The position numbers were made by a program, and so were the translations under genes. Positions 29,951-39,618 of a DNA stretch of 64,000 nt are shown piece after piece. Source of the stretch: Cupriavidus necator A5-1 (GTDB lineage: Bacteria > Pseudomonadota > Gammaproteobacteria > Burkholderiales > Burkholderiaceae); assembly GCF_000744095.1 (NCBI RefSeq), contig NZ_JQLI01000001.1:744001-808000 (forward strand), read 5' to 3'. Every line of letters starts with the position of its first letter. The stretch's first letter is position 1. The notes below the pieces were generated by a model, which was given only the letters and a program-made list of their open reading frames with translations, made no database searches and was not told the DNA's origin.

Positions 29951-31881
29951 GTCCTGCCAATGAAGGGCGATCAGGTCCCAGTCCACCGCGCCCGAAAAGA
30001 GGCGATCAATGTGACGATACCTGGAGCTGGGGTCGGCTCGGTAAAGTTTCAGGTCCTGCCAATTGCGAATCCGCGGCATCAGGTTGATGCTAAGCAGGTA
30101 GGTAAAGGCAAAAACGGCGGCCGACTGCCCCTGGGTGTCCGCATGCACCGTGTCGGCTTCCACGCTCAAACCTGCCTTGAGCAGACCCTCGATGACGTAG
30201 ACAGCCTCCCAGACGCCGGGCGGGATGAAGTGCCGGAATACGGCGATGTAGTTGTCGGCAACATGCCGGTAAGCCACCGTTCCCATCTTGCGGTAGCGGA
30301 AGTGGTAGCCCGCGAGCAGATTGTTGTCGTAGAAGTCGTATTGCGTGCCGTCGGCCGCCACGGTCTTGCCGTCGCCCCAATGCTTGGGCAGATCGAGCCG
30401 GAGATACAAGTCGGCAAATGCGTCTGAGCCGACGACGCACAGGTCACCGGAGCGCAGCTCGCCGACCATATGCGAGAGCACGCAGAGCTCCAGATAGCGT
30501 CGGTTGGTGGGCGGCCCCAGATTGTCTGGGCGACGCACGAGCTTGCGCCAGCGCTCCGAGGCGAAGTTCAGATCGACGTCGGCGGCGATCCACTCGCGGT
30601 GCAGGGCTTCGTTCTTCAACACCACTGCCAAGGCGGCAAGAAGTGTGCACGACTGGCTGGTCGACTCCCATTTCAGCCCTTCGGCCAGACGAAGCATGAC
30701 CGAGCGGTGTGCGCGGGAATGCCGCCACAGCAGCGGCAAGTAGTTGTTGCCACTGAAGGCACGGACCTCCGCGCAGCTCTCGCGTAGGGGCTCCAAATTG
30801 CCCGAGGGAGCAAGAAAGCGCCGCACTTGTCTACCGATCTGCGCATCGTCCTCGCCCTCGGCGACGATATCGACCACACCGTCGAGCAGCGTGACAAGCT
30901 TTTCCATCTGCGCGCGCCAGCGGGACTGGATTTGCTCCAACTCTTCCCGTGCCCGCTTGTGGATAGCACTCATGCGTCGGATGAACATTTCGGCGAAGTC
31001 GTCCCGCACCCGCACGCGCGTGGTTGAGCAGCGCTACCATCAGGGTATAGCGTTTCTCCGGCAAGATCTCCTTGAGATTGGCCGCGTCCAGACTCATCGC
31101 CTGGCTCGCCAAGGACCGCAGCTTCGAAGCGGGCACACCAACCAGCGTCTTGGAAAAATCGCCAATGGTGTCCAGCCAGGTCAGATGTTCGATCAGCAAG
31201 GTCAGGTGCTTGCGCGAGGGCCGCTGCGCGTGGTGTTTGATGTTGTGATACGCGGTCTGGCGGCTTGCGAAGTCTCGGGTCAGCAGCCGGTCAAGCCGGT
31301 GCTGCTCCTCCTGGGACAGGCGTCGTGCGATGCGGCGAAATAGGGCGGTTTGCGTGCGAGCATGGACCTGTTCGGCGATGGTATCCAGCGTGGAGAAGGC
31401 TGGCAGTTCGATCTGACGCAGGACCAGCGCATCGATGGTCGCATTGATGATGTCAACCGGCTGGTCCATCGTTTCGGCGGCGTCGCGTGCCGCGCGGACA
31501 GTTATCTCATTGGCATCGGTACCGATGTAGGTCTGGATGCCGAGGAACTCTCGCACGGCCGTGTAGTGCCGGAACAAGGTCGGCGACACCTTACGGTCGT
31601 AGCCGACCCTGGTACCTGGGCTGAGCCCGGCGCTGATGCGCACCAGTTCAGTCACGCTTGCGGGAATCGTGTCGAGGGTTTGGGAAGTGGTGTAGCTGCT
31701 GGAAGACCTTGAGGAGAACCAGCAGACCAAGCCGTGATTCCTGCCCGCGTGTGGATCGGGTAGCCCAGTCCAGTTCTTCCGTGCTTGGTGAGTAGCAAGC
31801 CCGCGATTCCTTGATGGAGAAGACCTTCGGGAAACGCGGGTAGGCGGTACGCTCGATGGTGCCCATACAGGATCTCGGCAA
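29951..31881 (-). pseudogene. tnpA: Tn3-family transposase, N-terminal and central part, frameshifted
   Basis: Begins with GTIERTAYPRFPKVF and STRGQESRLGLLVLLKVFQ (Tn3 N-terminal DUF4158 region). The frame changes near 31680 to LSPGTRVGYDRKVSPTLFRH and the linker. It changes again near 31020 into the catalytic DDE domain (GDGKTVAADGTQYD, SVEADTVHADTQGQSAAVF, RIRNWQDLKLYR). It stops matching right after DWDLIALHWQD at 29951. The missing C-terminal segment is present on the other strand at 25905-26424. Two frameshifts and the split make it inactive. Confidence 0.9.
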
Positions 31882-32018
31882 TCGCTGAAGGGCCAGCCAG
31901 TCTAGCGGCGGTTCGGTGACAATCCCGTGTTATATCCTGAGGTAATGATTATTAATTTCTTTATAACCTGAGGGCTTATGATAGCGTTTTGGGCGTATCT
32001 TGGTCGTAGGCTTGTACG

Positions 32019-32088
32019 CGCGTTGCACCGCCAGGATGAGCATTTCTTCAAGCGTGTTGTGAGCCAGGCTGCGACCATCCCGTTTCAT
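32019..32088 (-). pseudogene. IS630-family transposase, N-terminal scrap
   Basis: 23 residues, MKRDGRSLAHNTLEEMLILA plus VQR, match the very start of IS630 transposases (helix-turn-helix entry). The sequence then diverges into AT-rich DNA (31.92-32.0 kb), notably unlike the surroundings. Confidence 0.55.
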
Positions 32089-32158
32089 GAGCGCTCCCTT
32101 CAATGACTTTCGCTCAAGCATAGACTATTTGTCCGCTAAGTTACTGACTTATGAGTAA

Positions 32159-32185
32159 GATATTTGCGAATCCCGGCCGACCCTC
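32159..32185. repeat. Palindromic repeat, half copy
   Basis: Exact right arm only, from GATATTTGCGAATCCC through CCGGCCGACCCTC. It begins at the palindrome centre. The left arm is replaced by unrelated DNA, so the break lies at the centre of symmetry. It leads into the GGDEF fragment ~75 bp later. Confidence 0.85.
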
Positions 32186-32257
32186 TATCCAGGCACCGCG
32201 GTGACTCAGATAGTCGGGGAATGCCGTCCTCATGATTTCTATATGAGGAGCAGAGGA

Positions 32258-32605
32258 GCCGGTCAATTGTTGGTGATGTTTGCGCAGCGGCTTTCGGCTT
32301 GCGTCCGCCATGGCGATGCCGTCGCCCGGATCGGTGGCGACGAGTTCGCAATTGTGCTGAATGGCGCAAACGAACCCACGATTCTCGAGTGGGTTGCGAG
32401 GGCCATCGTCGATGCAGCCAGCAAGCCTTACGCCATCGGAGATCGCCTCGTTGTCGCCGGCGCAAGCGTTGGCACAGCAATGCGCTGCGTCGAAGATGAG
32501 CAGACCGCTGGAGGGTTGTTTGCGCAGGCGGATATGGCGCTCTACGAAGCGAAGCGGGCTGGAAAGGGTCAGTACACGCCGCCCGCGTTGGGATTTTCCG
32601 CGTAA
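32258..32605 (+). pseudogene. Diguanylate cyclase (GGDEF) C-terminal fragment
   Basis: LLVMFAQRLSACVRHGDAVA leads into RIGGDEFAIVL, a fully conserved catalytic GGDEF motif, and then to ALYEAKRAGKGQY at the C-terminus. The first ~60 residues of the domain (with the first metal-binding Asp) and all sensory domains are absent. The frame can be extended to an ATG at 32201, but this part is not GGDEF-like. Truncated at or after the half palindrome. Confidence 0.75.
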
Positions 32606-32874
32606 CCCCGCTTGTTTGGATAGGCGCAATTGGCAAGTGCGAAGTCCGCAGCCTTGCATGAAACGCCTAGCCAACTATGCTTCGAGAACAGAATGCCACT
32701 CCGGAAAAGCGCCAGTAGGATGTGAATGGAAAGGGGATAGAGGGCGCATTCCGGCTAATGAGCAGCATTCGTATTCGCCCCGGGCTGCATGAGCCTACAG
32801 ACGGTGACAGTCGGCAATAGTGACGGGCAAAGCCTGAGGGTCGCCGCCGAATTGACGGCGAGAAGCGATTGACA

Positions 32875-34794
32875 ATGTTGAGAATCAAGGCCTTATTGCT
32901 CCCTGCGTCTTTGTTTTTCATCCTCACACTGGGCGGCTGCAGCGACGGCGCATCGAACACGATCGCGCCGCCCGCCGGGCTCACATACCGGGACGCGGCG
33001 GTGCTCTATGTCGTGAATGAGCCCATCGTGCCCGACACGCCCAGTAGCAGCGGAGGTGCCATCACGCTGGAGAGTGTGCAGCCGCCATTGCCTGCGGGAC
33101 TGCATCTCGACCCAGTGACCGGCGTGATCAGCGGCACGCCAACCTCCGTGACCGATGCCGGTATTTATGAGATCACCGGAAGCAATAGCGCGGGCAGTAC
33201 GACTACACGCGTGGAGATCGAGATTAGTGAGGAGCCGGTCCCGCCGGAAGATCTCAGCTACCACGAAGAATCCGTCGTCTATATGACTGGCGCGGCAATC
33301 ACACCAAACATGCCCATTGCGCACGGCGGCGAGATCCGGGAATTCAGTGTGTCGCCCGCCCTGCCGGCGGGGCTCGTGCTGGACTCCCAGACCGGCGTCA
33401 TCAGCGGCGCGCCCGAGGCCGCCGCGGCCGCCGCGCTCTACACCGTTACCGGCAGCAATGCTGCGGGCAGTGATACGGCGGAACTAAGCATCGAAGTGCA
33501 ATTGCAGGAGATGCCGCCGACTGGCCTGCAATACACGACGCCGAATCCGGTCTATGTTGTCGGCACGCCTATCGCCGTCGACATCCCGCAAAGCGCCGGC
33601 GGCCTGATTACCTCCTACACGATCGCACCTGCCTTGCCTCCTGGCCTGAGCCTGAATACGGGGTCAGGCGCGATTACCGGCACGCCCCGCACCCCCCAGG
33701 GGCAGGTCGCCTATACCGTCACGGGCGGCAACGGCGCCGGCTTCGTCTCCACGCAGGTCTTGATTTCGATCGCGGCTGCCAGTTTCTGGCGACCGGCGGA
33801 CAATTTGGCGATCGCGCGAAGCGACCACACGGCGACGCTGCTGCCGAATGGCAAGTTGCTGGTCGCGGGCGGGGCCAATAACTCCGGCCGCCCCAATGCC
33901 ACCGGCAAGCCCTTGGCCACGGCCAAACTCTATGACCCGGCCACTGGCCGATGGGCAGCCACGGGCAGCATGGCCACGCCACGCGAGTTCTGCCCGGCCA
34001 CCCTTCTGGCAAACGGCAAGGTGCTGGTCGCCGGGGGCTACGATGGCCTGCTCGGCACCGCGACGGCCGAACTGTACGACCCGGCCAGCGGTACCTGGTC
34101 AGGCACCGGCAGCATGGGCACCGTGCGGCAAAACCACACGGCCACGCTTCTGCCGGACGGCAAGGTGCTGGTTGCGGGTGGCAACCCCGGCGGAGCCACG
34201 GCCGAACTGTACGATCCGACCACCGGCACCTGGTCACCCACAGGCAACATGGCGCGGGTACATGCGGCCGGTGCCGCCGCCTTGCTCCCCGATGGGCGGG
34301 TATTGGTGGTGGCGGGTACCGGCGCCGCCGTGGCGGAGTTGTACGACCCGGCCACCGGTACTTGGTCGGACGCGGGGACGATGACGACGCCAAGGTTCTT
34401 CCTGACGGCGACCCTGCTGGCCAACGGCAAGGTGCTCGCAGTCGGCGGCAGCGATGCTCGCAACCGCGAGCAAGCCACTGCCGAGTTGTTTGACCCGGGC
34501 AGCCGCACCTGGCAGGCGACGGGCAGCATGGAAACGGCGCGTGCCTTCCACACTGCCACCTTGCTAGCGACTGGCGACATATTGGTGGCAGGAGGATTTG
34601 TCAGCACTGCCACCGCGGAACGGTACAACTCGGCCAACGGTACCTGGACAAGTGTTGACAGCATGACGGGGCCACGCCTGAGTCACACGGCGACGCTGCT
34701 GACTAGTGGCGTGGTACTCGTTGTGGGCGGCAGGGATATCCATGGCAGAAATGGCCGCAACAGTTACTTGGCGTCCGCAGAACTGTTTCAGTAA
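32875..34794 (+). CDS. Lipoprotein with putative-Ig domains and kelch repeats
   Basis: 639 aa. A lipobox (LTLGGC, Cys near residue 24) ends the signal peptide. Three putative-Ig (He_PIG) repeats follow, each with a 'LPAGLxLDxxTGxISGxP' core (about residues 35-300). Six kelch repeats of ~47 residues come next (about 305-640), each with HTATLLxxGKVLVAGG and AELYDPATGTW. The kelch part should form a beta-propeller exposed at the cell surface or in the periplasm. This architecture is common in environmental beta- and deltaproteobacteria, with unknown ligands. The ATG at 32875 is preferred over the TTG two codons earlier. No operon partner; it stands alone between two debris regions. Confidence 0.88.
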   Translation: MLRIKALLLPASLFFILTLGGCSDGASNTIAPPAGLTYRDAAVLYVVNEPIVPDTPSSSGGAITLESVQPPLPAGLHLDPVTGVISGTPTSVTDAGIYEITGSNSAGSTTTRVEIEISEEPVPPEDLSYHEESVVYMTGAAITPNMPIAHGGEIREFSVSPALPAGLVLDSQTGVISGAPEAAAAAALYTVTGSNAAGSDTAELSIEVQLQEMPPTGLQYTTPNPVYVVGTPIAVDIPQSAGGLITSYTIAPALPPGLSLNTGSGAITGTPRTPQGQVAYTVTGGNGAGFVSTQVLISIAAASFWRPADNLAIARSDHTATLLPNGKLLVAGGANNSGRPNATGKPLATAKLYDPATGRWAATGSMATPREFCPATLLANGKVLVAGGYDGLLGTATAELYDPASGTWSGTGSMGTVRQNHTATLLPDGKVLVAGGNPGGATAELYDPTTGTWSPTGNMARVHAAGAAALLPDGRVLVVAGTGAAVAELYDPATGTWSDAGTMTTPRFFLTATLLANGKVLAVGGSDARNREQATAELFDPGSRTWQATGSMETARAFHTATLLATGDILVAGGFVSTATAERYNSANGTWTSVDSMTGPRLSHTATLLTSGVVLVVGGRDIHGRNGRNSYLASAELFQ

Positions 34795-35270
34795 CGCCAT
34801 GAGTCGTAGGAGACAAACGGTACGGCCAGCCTGAAACTCACAAGGCTACCTTTGCCGTAGCCGGTGTGCTGGCAGATTCGTACGAGCAGTAGCCCGCTCA
34901 ACGCAGCATGCGGCAGCGGTCCCGGGCACCGCTATGTGCCCGAAAATGCAGGGAGCGCTGAAGATAGGGGCGAGCTCTCAATTCTTGATTCGCCGATCTG
35001 CGGGTCGAGAGCGGCTCTCTAGACGCGCCTTCTCGTCTTCAGCTGCCCTCCGTGACCGACCGAAGTTCAACCAATTCGAACTTCCCACCGATGTGAGCGT
35101 CGGGGTCTGACACCCGCAACCTGCGCGGCGCTGTCGAGATCGACGAGGACCGCGTGCCGATGGCGTACCACAGCCGCGAGGCGGAGCCGAACGACAGGCG
35201 CGTCGCCAGTCGCCGAAAGTTCGGCATCGTGAGGTTCATTGTGCCGCTAGTTGCGAGTCGCTACCGCGCG
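34795..35270. other. Intergenic, no supported gene
   Basis: A short minus-strand frame (35039-35239) ends in DPDAHIGGKFELVELRSVTE, protein-like but without a start or family. Otherwise nothing seen. Confidence 0.3.
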
Positions 35271-35588
35271 CTAGCGCTGCGCACCGGCGTGGCCTCCTTT
35301 GATGCCACCTGGGCCGACGGCTGTCGAACCCTTACCAAGCGATGCGAGCGCCCACCACACGGTCGCGGCACAGGTTGATGTCGCTGTCCCGGCGACCGTA
35401 TCCACGGCAGCCAGTTGCCCATTTCCTGGGCAAGCCAGTTCGCCGCTCGTACGGGAAGACATACGGGGCCCCTGCGAGCGGCATGCCTCGCAGAGTCGCG
35501 CCAGCGCGCGCACGCCTTGACACTGGATGATGCACGGGCAAGTTCGGCCCATGATCGGTTGCCCGTTGGCGTCCAGGATCACGGCCAT
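35271..35588 (-). CDS. Small Cys-rich hypothetical protein
   Basis: 105 codons starting MAVILDANGQPIMGRTCPC, with a strong GAGGAG site six bases before the ATG at 35588. Several Cys residues cluster in the first 40 positions (TCPCIIQC, LCEAC), which could bind a metal. The C-terminus is low-complexity Gly/Ala. It diverges from the small gene at 35683. No family recognised. Confidence 0.35.
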   Translation of the reverse strand: MAVILDANGQPIMGRTCPCIIQCQGVRALARLCEACRSQGPRMSSRTSGELACPGNGQLAAVDTVAGTATSTCAATVWWALASLGKGSTAVGPGGIKGGHAGAQR

Positions 35589-35682
35589 TTCACTCCTCAA
35601 ACTGAGTTTGCGAACCTTTGAGGAGGATCGCGTCGCAACTATCCTCGAATCTCACGGCAGCCCAGGCCAATGGAGGTTCGCC

Positions 35683-35940
35683 ATGAACACCGGCAAAACA
35701 GTGAGGCATCCGCCACCGGATACCAGTGCGCTTTACCCGGCCACCGCGCTCTATGCGCGCGTCGATTCGGTGGAGCTGACGGGTAAGGTCGCGTACGGCA
35801 ATTGGTCTCCCGATGCCGCAATCGCCACCCGACTCGAATGTCCGATTCTGGCGCTCAACCCCTTGGACTATCACTTCTTTGTCATGCCGTCAGAGGCCAC
35901 CATCCACGGCCAGAGCCTCGTGCGCGCCGTACCAAAATAG
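35683..35940 (+). CDS. Small hypothetical protein, 85 aa
   Basis: Starts MNTGKTVRHPPPDTSALYPA after TGGAGG, with a beta-rich middle (ARVDSVELTGKVAYGNWSP). Soluble, no signal peptide. Followed after 2 bp by a possible membrane-protein frame. No family recognised. Confidence 0.4.
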   Translation: MNTGKTVRHPPPDTSALYPATALYARVDSVELTGKVAYGNWSPDAAIATRLECPILALNPLDYHFFVMPSEATIHGQSLVRAVPK

Positions 35941-35942
35941 AC

Positions 35943-36341
35943 ATGCCGACCCTAGACATCATGTTGGCCATCACGGCCATCGGGATCGGGCTACCACTTG
36001 TAGGGCGGCTATGGCGCTATCGCCGGCATCGCTACCACCATTACCCTCGCCTCAGACAAATCCGACCAGTTGAGCGGCTGCGGCTGTCACCGCCGCAGGC
36101 CGCTGGCGCCGTTGTTCTAATGGCGGTAATGCGATCTGCGTTTCACTGCAAGGATGGACTGCACCAGGTCCGCCGAGTTGGCCTGTTATACAGGGAGATC
36201 CACTGCGGCATCGAAAGAGGGTGGGGCCGCGGCCCATTCGATACCTCGAGCGCTTCGCCGTGCGCGCAGTCCAAGGCCTGGATAATGTCGCTGAGCAACG
36301 GCGCTGCAGGCCAGCGCGCGGCAATCGCCGCAGATCGCTGA
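35943..36341 (+). CDS. Possible small membrane protein, 3' part doubtful
   Basis: MPTLDIMLAITAIGIGLPLV gives one clear transmembrane helix, followed by an Arg/His-rich cytoplasmic stretch (RLWRYRRHRYHHYPRLR). Past ~36150 the frame overlaps the antisense imuB fragment and is probably chimeric. Only 2 bp separate it from the preceding gene, suggesting former coupling. Confidence 0.25.
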   Translation: MPTLDIMLAITAIGIGLPLVGRLWRYRRHRYHHYPRLRQIRPVERLRLSPPQAAGAVVLMAVMRSAFHCKDGLHQVRRVGLLYREIHCGIERGWGRGPFDTSSASPCAQSKAWIMSLSNGAAGQRAAIAADR

Positions 36342-36405
36342 GCGTATTAAACCCAAGTCCTTCCAGCCATTCGCCGGAATGGCCGCGCCGCCGGCAGCAT
36401 AGCAA
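36180..36405 (-). pseudogene. ImuB-type Y-family polymerase fragment
   Basis: GEWLEGLGFNTLSDLRRLPR followed by AGLQRRC matches the helix-hairpin-helix region of ImuB/UmuC-like proteins, which assist DnaE2 in SOS mutagenesis ('LGIATLGALRALPRAGLQRR' type). After ~35 residues the frame degenerates. Neither the polymerase palm nor partners (imuA, dnaE2) are present. Confidence 0.5.
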
Positions 36406-36565
36406 CCGGCACGTCAGCGAGCTGGCGTCACAACGAGGGCATGCGCAGTCACCGCCCGCACGGTCCAGTCCCGGTCGACACCGAGACTGCGGCTGGCGTC
36501 TTCATCGGCAACCAGGGCCCGACGCACGGCGGGATTGCGCAGGCTGGCCTGGACGTTGTCGCGTG

Positions 36566-36735
36566 TCACACCCAGTGCAGCCCGGTCTTCACCATCGCCT
36601 CCACAAGACAGAAGATGCTGGCCAGGAATACCAACGTCTTCCAGTCCACATCGCGCAGCACGCTGTCCGTCGGCTCGACGATGTGGAAGCCGCTCCCTTT
36701 GAGCGTCCCGAGAATTGTGCCGACCAACGGCCCTT
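36566..36735 (-). pseudogene. Ion-transporter fragment (ArsB/SLC13-like)
   Basis: A readable stretch, LVGTILGTLKGSGFHIVEPT then RDVDWKTLVFLASIFCLVEA, resembles the segment before a core helix in the ArsB/NhaD/DASS ion-transporter superfamily. It ends at a premature stop. Identification is tentative; it could be a remnant of arsenite or carboxylate transport. Confidence 0.35.
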
Positions 36736-36819
36736 CAGGTCGAAATTTTCACCCTATTCGTGAAATCGCGGTAGCCGGTTCAGGTTCGGCTTGCCGTAAT
36801 CGTGATCTGTAAGCAGACG

Positions 36820-37025
36820 CAATGATGCTGAGACGGCGAACGGTCGAGCATGTGTTTGGCACGCTCAACCATTGGATGGCTCGACGCACTTTCTCACACG
36901 TAGACTAGACTAGGTAACGTCTCTACCGAAATGAGCTTGCAGGTGCTCGCCTACAATCTGAGGCGAGTTATCAGGATACTGGGATTCGCGAGGGCGATGC
37001 GCGCAATGAGGTTGGCCAGCGCCTG
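36820..37025 (+). pseudogene. IS1182-family transposase, C-terminal fragment
   Basis: MLRRRTVEHVFGTLNHWMA, a gap with a stop, and then EMSLQVLAYNLRRVIRILG are the final catalytic helix and tail of IS1182/IS5-like DDE transposases ('RRxxVEHPFGTLK...LAYNLRRVI'). One in-frame stop separates the two pieces. Confidence 0.65.
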
Positions 37026-37427
37026 ATAAGGTGCGCCGATTCCAAACTCCTTCCTACGGTCACGATCCGGTTCCCGGCTCGGCTCCATGGATGATTGTCA
37101 CTTGAAGGCCGATTCAACTGATTCAACGCGGCATTCTTGTCAACATCCCACCCCCAAATGGCCTAAGCTGTGTGTGACACGGCCTCGGCCGAGAGCTGCC
37201 GATAGCCGTCCGGCGCGGTTAAACGTTGGCACGACCGGGCGCTATGTCTGACTGGCTCCCGTCGGGCAGTGGTGCTGGACCGACCCGGCAGCGGCACGAG
37301 CTAGAAGCCCCAGATTTGGGGACGGGACCCTGAGCTGCCTTGATTTCATTGCTTCCCTGTTTGAATTCGGGTGAGCGTCTAAGCTGACCTACTGGGTTGA
37401 GAAGAATTTCCTGACTCAAAATTTGTT
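37026..37427. other. Intergenic, no supported gene
   Basis: Only a short incidental minus-strand frame (37219-37419). No repeats or RNA-like structure noticed. Confidence 0.3.
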
Positions 37428-37778
37428 TTAACTATTTGGGCATGTCGCAGGCATCTTGAGCGTCAGAGTCAGCTTGCTTCCCTTAGTTACGGAAATGGTC
37501 TGTCCGTAGCTGACAGTCGGCATGAACTGAATGTCGGGTGCCACAGCCACCGGCGGGTTCTTTGCGCCATCGATGGTCAGGTCGAGCTCCACAGTGACCG
37601 AGTCAAAGGACCCCTGCTTTCTTGTCTCGGCGTCCTTCTTGAATGCGCACAGTCCGGCGGAGACTTGCTGCAAGGCGGTGGGGATATCAACCGGCTTGCC
37701 TGGTGGGATCGGTGCTGTGTTACACCCGGCAACCATTAGCGCAGCGAAAGCTGGAAGGAAGGAGAGGGGGGTGCGCAT
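37428..37778 (-). CDS. Small lipoprotein
   Basis: 116 aa with a lipoprotein signal (FLPAFAALMVAGC, Cys19), so it should be acylated and envelope-attached. The mature part is beta-rich (SFDSVTVELDLTIDGAKNPP, GSKLTLTLKMPA). No family recognised. The repeated strand/turn pattern fits a small all-beta domain of the kind seen in trypco2-type or carrier-like lipoproteins, but this is a guess. Complete and alone. Confidence 0.7.
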   Translation of the reverse strand: MRTPLSFLPAFAALMVAGCNTAPIPPGKPVDIPTALQQVSAGLCAFKKDAETRKQGSFDSVTVELDLTIDGAKNPPVAVAPDIQFMPTVSYGQTISVTKGSKLTLTLKMPATCPNS

Positions 37779-38070
37779 TAGAATTCCCCAAGGGCCCAGT
37801 AGGCAGATCAGTCTACGTCAGCCTCACCGTCGCTTCCGTTCGCTTCCGAACTGACTTCCGTCGATGTGCGCAGACTCCCGTTGCGGCACGCTTTTGAGTG
37901 TAGGTTTCTGCAAAAACCAAGAACAATATTATGCAAACCAACGTCTGAGCACGTGCGGGTCCGCAAAAATCTTCTGATTTGACATAACGCCAGTAGAGCG
38001 AAATTTTGCGGGTTGCTGGGGGTATGTTGAACGGGGCAGGGCGGACGATCTGTCGGCGACCGGCGGTAAC

Positions 38071-38226
38071 TCAGTCGGCCGTCGACTCGCTGGCGCTCGG
38101 TACGGCGGCAAAGTCGAAATGGGCGGCGGCACAGATGCCATTACATGCCCGGACTTCTTCGCCGTCTTTGTAAAAAGTGACCCATTTGCCGTCGCTGATG
38201 CAATGGGCGCCAGAAGACTTCATCAT
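38071..38226 (-). CDS. Small hypothetical protein, 51 aa
   Basis: MMKSSGAHCISDGKWVTFYK continuing to DGEEVRACNGICAAAHFDF. Three cysteines and a compact beta pattern look protein-like. A weak GAACGG site precedes the ATG. No family recognised. Confidence 0.4.
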   Translation of the reverse strand: MMKSSGAHCISDGKWVTFYKDGEEVRACNGICAAAHFDFAAVPSASESTAD

Positions 38227-38468
38227 GGCCGTTCGGACCGTCCAGCGGAAACGGCGCATGCGGCGTGGCCCAGTAGTGGCCGCGCGGAAGAGGGACGATC
38301 GTCTTTGCCATGCTCGTCAAGCCCGTACCGTGTCCCAGAAAGGCGAGCTCCAGGCCCCGCTACGGTGAAGCGGAGGCGGTGTCAATCCTTCAACGGCATA
38401 GCACCGCTTTGTGGCATCTTCGTGCAATCTCGCCAGCAAATCACCTCCTGATTTCCGGTGCGACTTTC

Positions 38469-38714
38469 ATGGCACGATACCTTCAGATTGTGGCCCGGGC
38501 CTTCGGCGTCGGCGCCGTCATCGTGATCGCCGCCATCGTCTCCCGGCAAGTATATCTGCGCAGCGCCGCGGAGGCTGCCCACGCAGGCGCAGACGAGGAG
38601 CCTGCGACAATGATGTTGATCCGCTGCGAGATGGTGCACGAACGTCTGCACAGCCGGCACAGGTTAGCTGCGGAGGCTGACGAGCGGTCACGCGCTCGTT
38701 GTCGGGAGTCGTGA
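38469..38714 (+). CDS. Small membrane-anchored hypothetical protein, paralogue of the 5' edge gene
   Basis: 81 aa. One N-terminal hydrophobic helix (FGVGAVIVIAAIV) is followed by SRQVYLRSAAEAA, EEPATMMLIRCEMVHERL and a charged tail ending ARCRES. DNA and protein closely resemble the partial gene at 2-225. No known domain. The short Arg/Glu-rich helical tail would lie on one side of the inner membrane. Two diverged copies in one accessory window suggest a common passenger gene of this strain group. Confidence 0.55.
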   Translation: MARYLQIVARAFGVGAVIVIAAIVSRQVYLRSAAEAAHAGADEEPATMMLIRCEMVHERLHSRHRLAAEADERSRARCRES

Positions 38715-39618
38715 TTTTCGAAGACTCTTGCAGATCGCTCCGCAGAGGACAGGGGATCGAGGCAGCGGAACTGGCAGACGACCGCAGCGAAAGCGCAATT
38801 TCGATCAATACTTTCACGATCACGAAATTATCGGGTTGTGACGAGGGACCCCGCGGACGGTCATGATCGTCGTCTCTATCCGACCCGTTGGCGCCTGCCG
38901 TGCCGTCACAGTCTAAACGACAGGTATCCGACCGAAGCAGCCGTCTGAAAGGCCAGCCATCATTTCGGATATACGTCGATTTATGGTGTGCCCAGTTCAA
39001 GTGTGAGAATCCCGAACGAATGAAAGGAATGGCTTACATTTTTGGGTAGGTAAAACGGCCATATGGAAGCCTACTGTTTCCATACTGAAACAGACATCGT
39101 TACTGCCACGTGCGATCGACTGACTGTCTCGAATGTCGGCGGCGTTCTGGATCGTGCCCTCGCAGTACAGGGGCGGCGCTTTTGATGAGAAAGTCGACCT
39201 ATAGTAGTCCAGAATTCGGCGTGTTTCATATTTGTTATTGAATCCCGCTACCACCTGAATTGCAAAAAGCTTTCGACGGATTCACTTGATTCCCAAATGG
39301 GCATCTCCTAGCCTTGCCTTCGAAGCCGGGCACATCTTCTTTCCCATTCGGATGGCGAAAAACTGGACGGCGGCGCATTTCAGTCACGACGTTGAACGCC
39401 ACCAGAACATCAGGCTAAGGGGGCCCACACATTTCAGGAGAGAAGGAGTCGTCGCTGTCCGCCGCAACGCCACCGCGCAGGGCGACTATGGTGCGATGAC
39501 CGCGCAAGCCCGCAGCAGGCAGCGCCGCCAGGCAAGGCGTCCGGCACTCAAGCTCGCTGCCGACAGCGTGCTGTGTGGCGTGGTTCGCGTCGCGGAGCAT
39601 TGTGGAAGAGGACTCGCC
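38715..39618. other. Intergenic with AT-richer segment
   Basis: A minus-strand frame at 38997-39254 (85 codons) lies in AT-richer DNA and ends in a plausible but unrecognised sequence. The plus-strand frame from 39286 is the upstream extension of the next gene and is not preferred. No other features. Confidence 0.3.

Noticed and set aside
39286..39618. Upstream in-frame extension of the 380-aa protein
   Set aside because: The ATG at 39619 has a ribosome site and begins a signal peptide; the extension is low-complexity.
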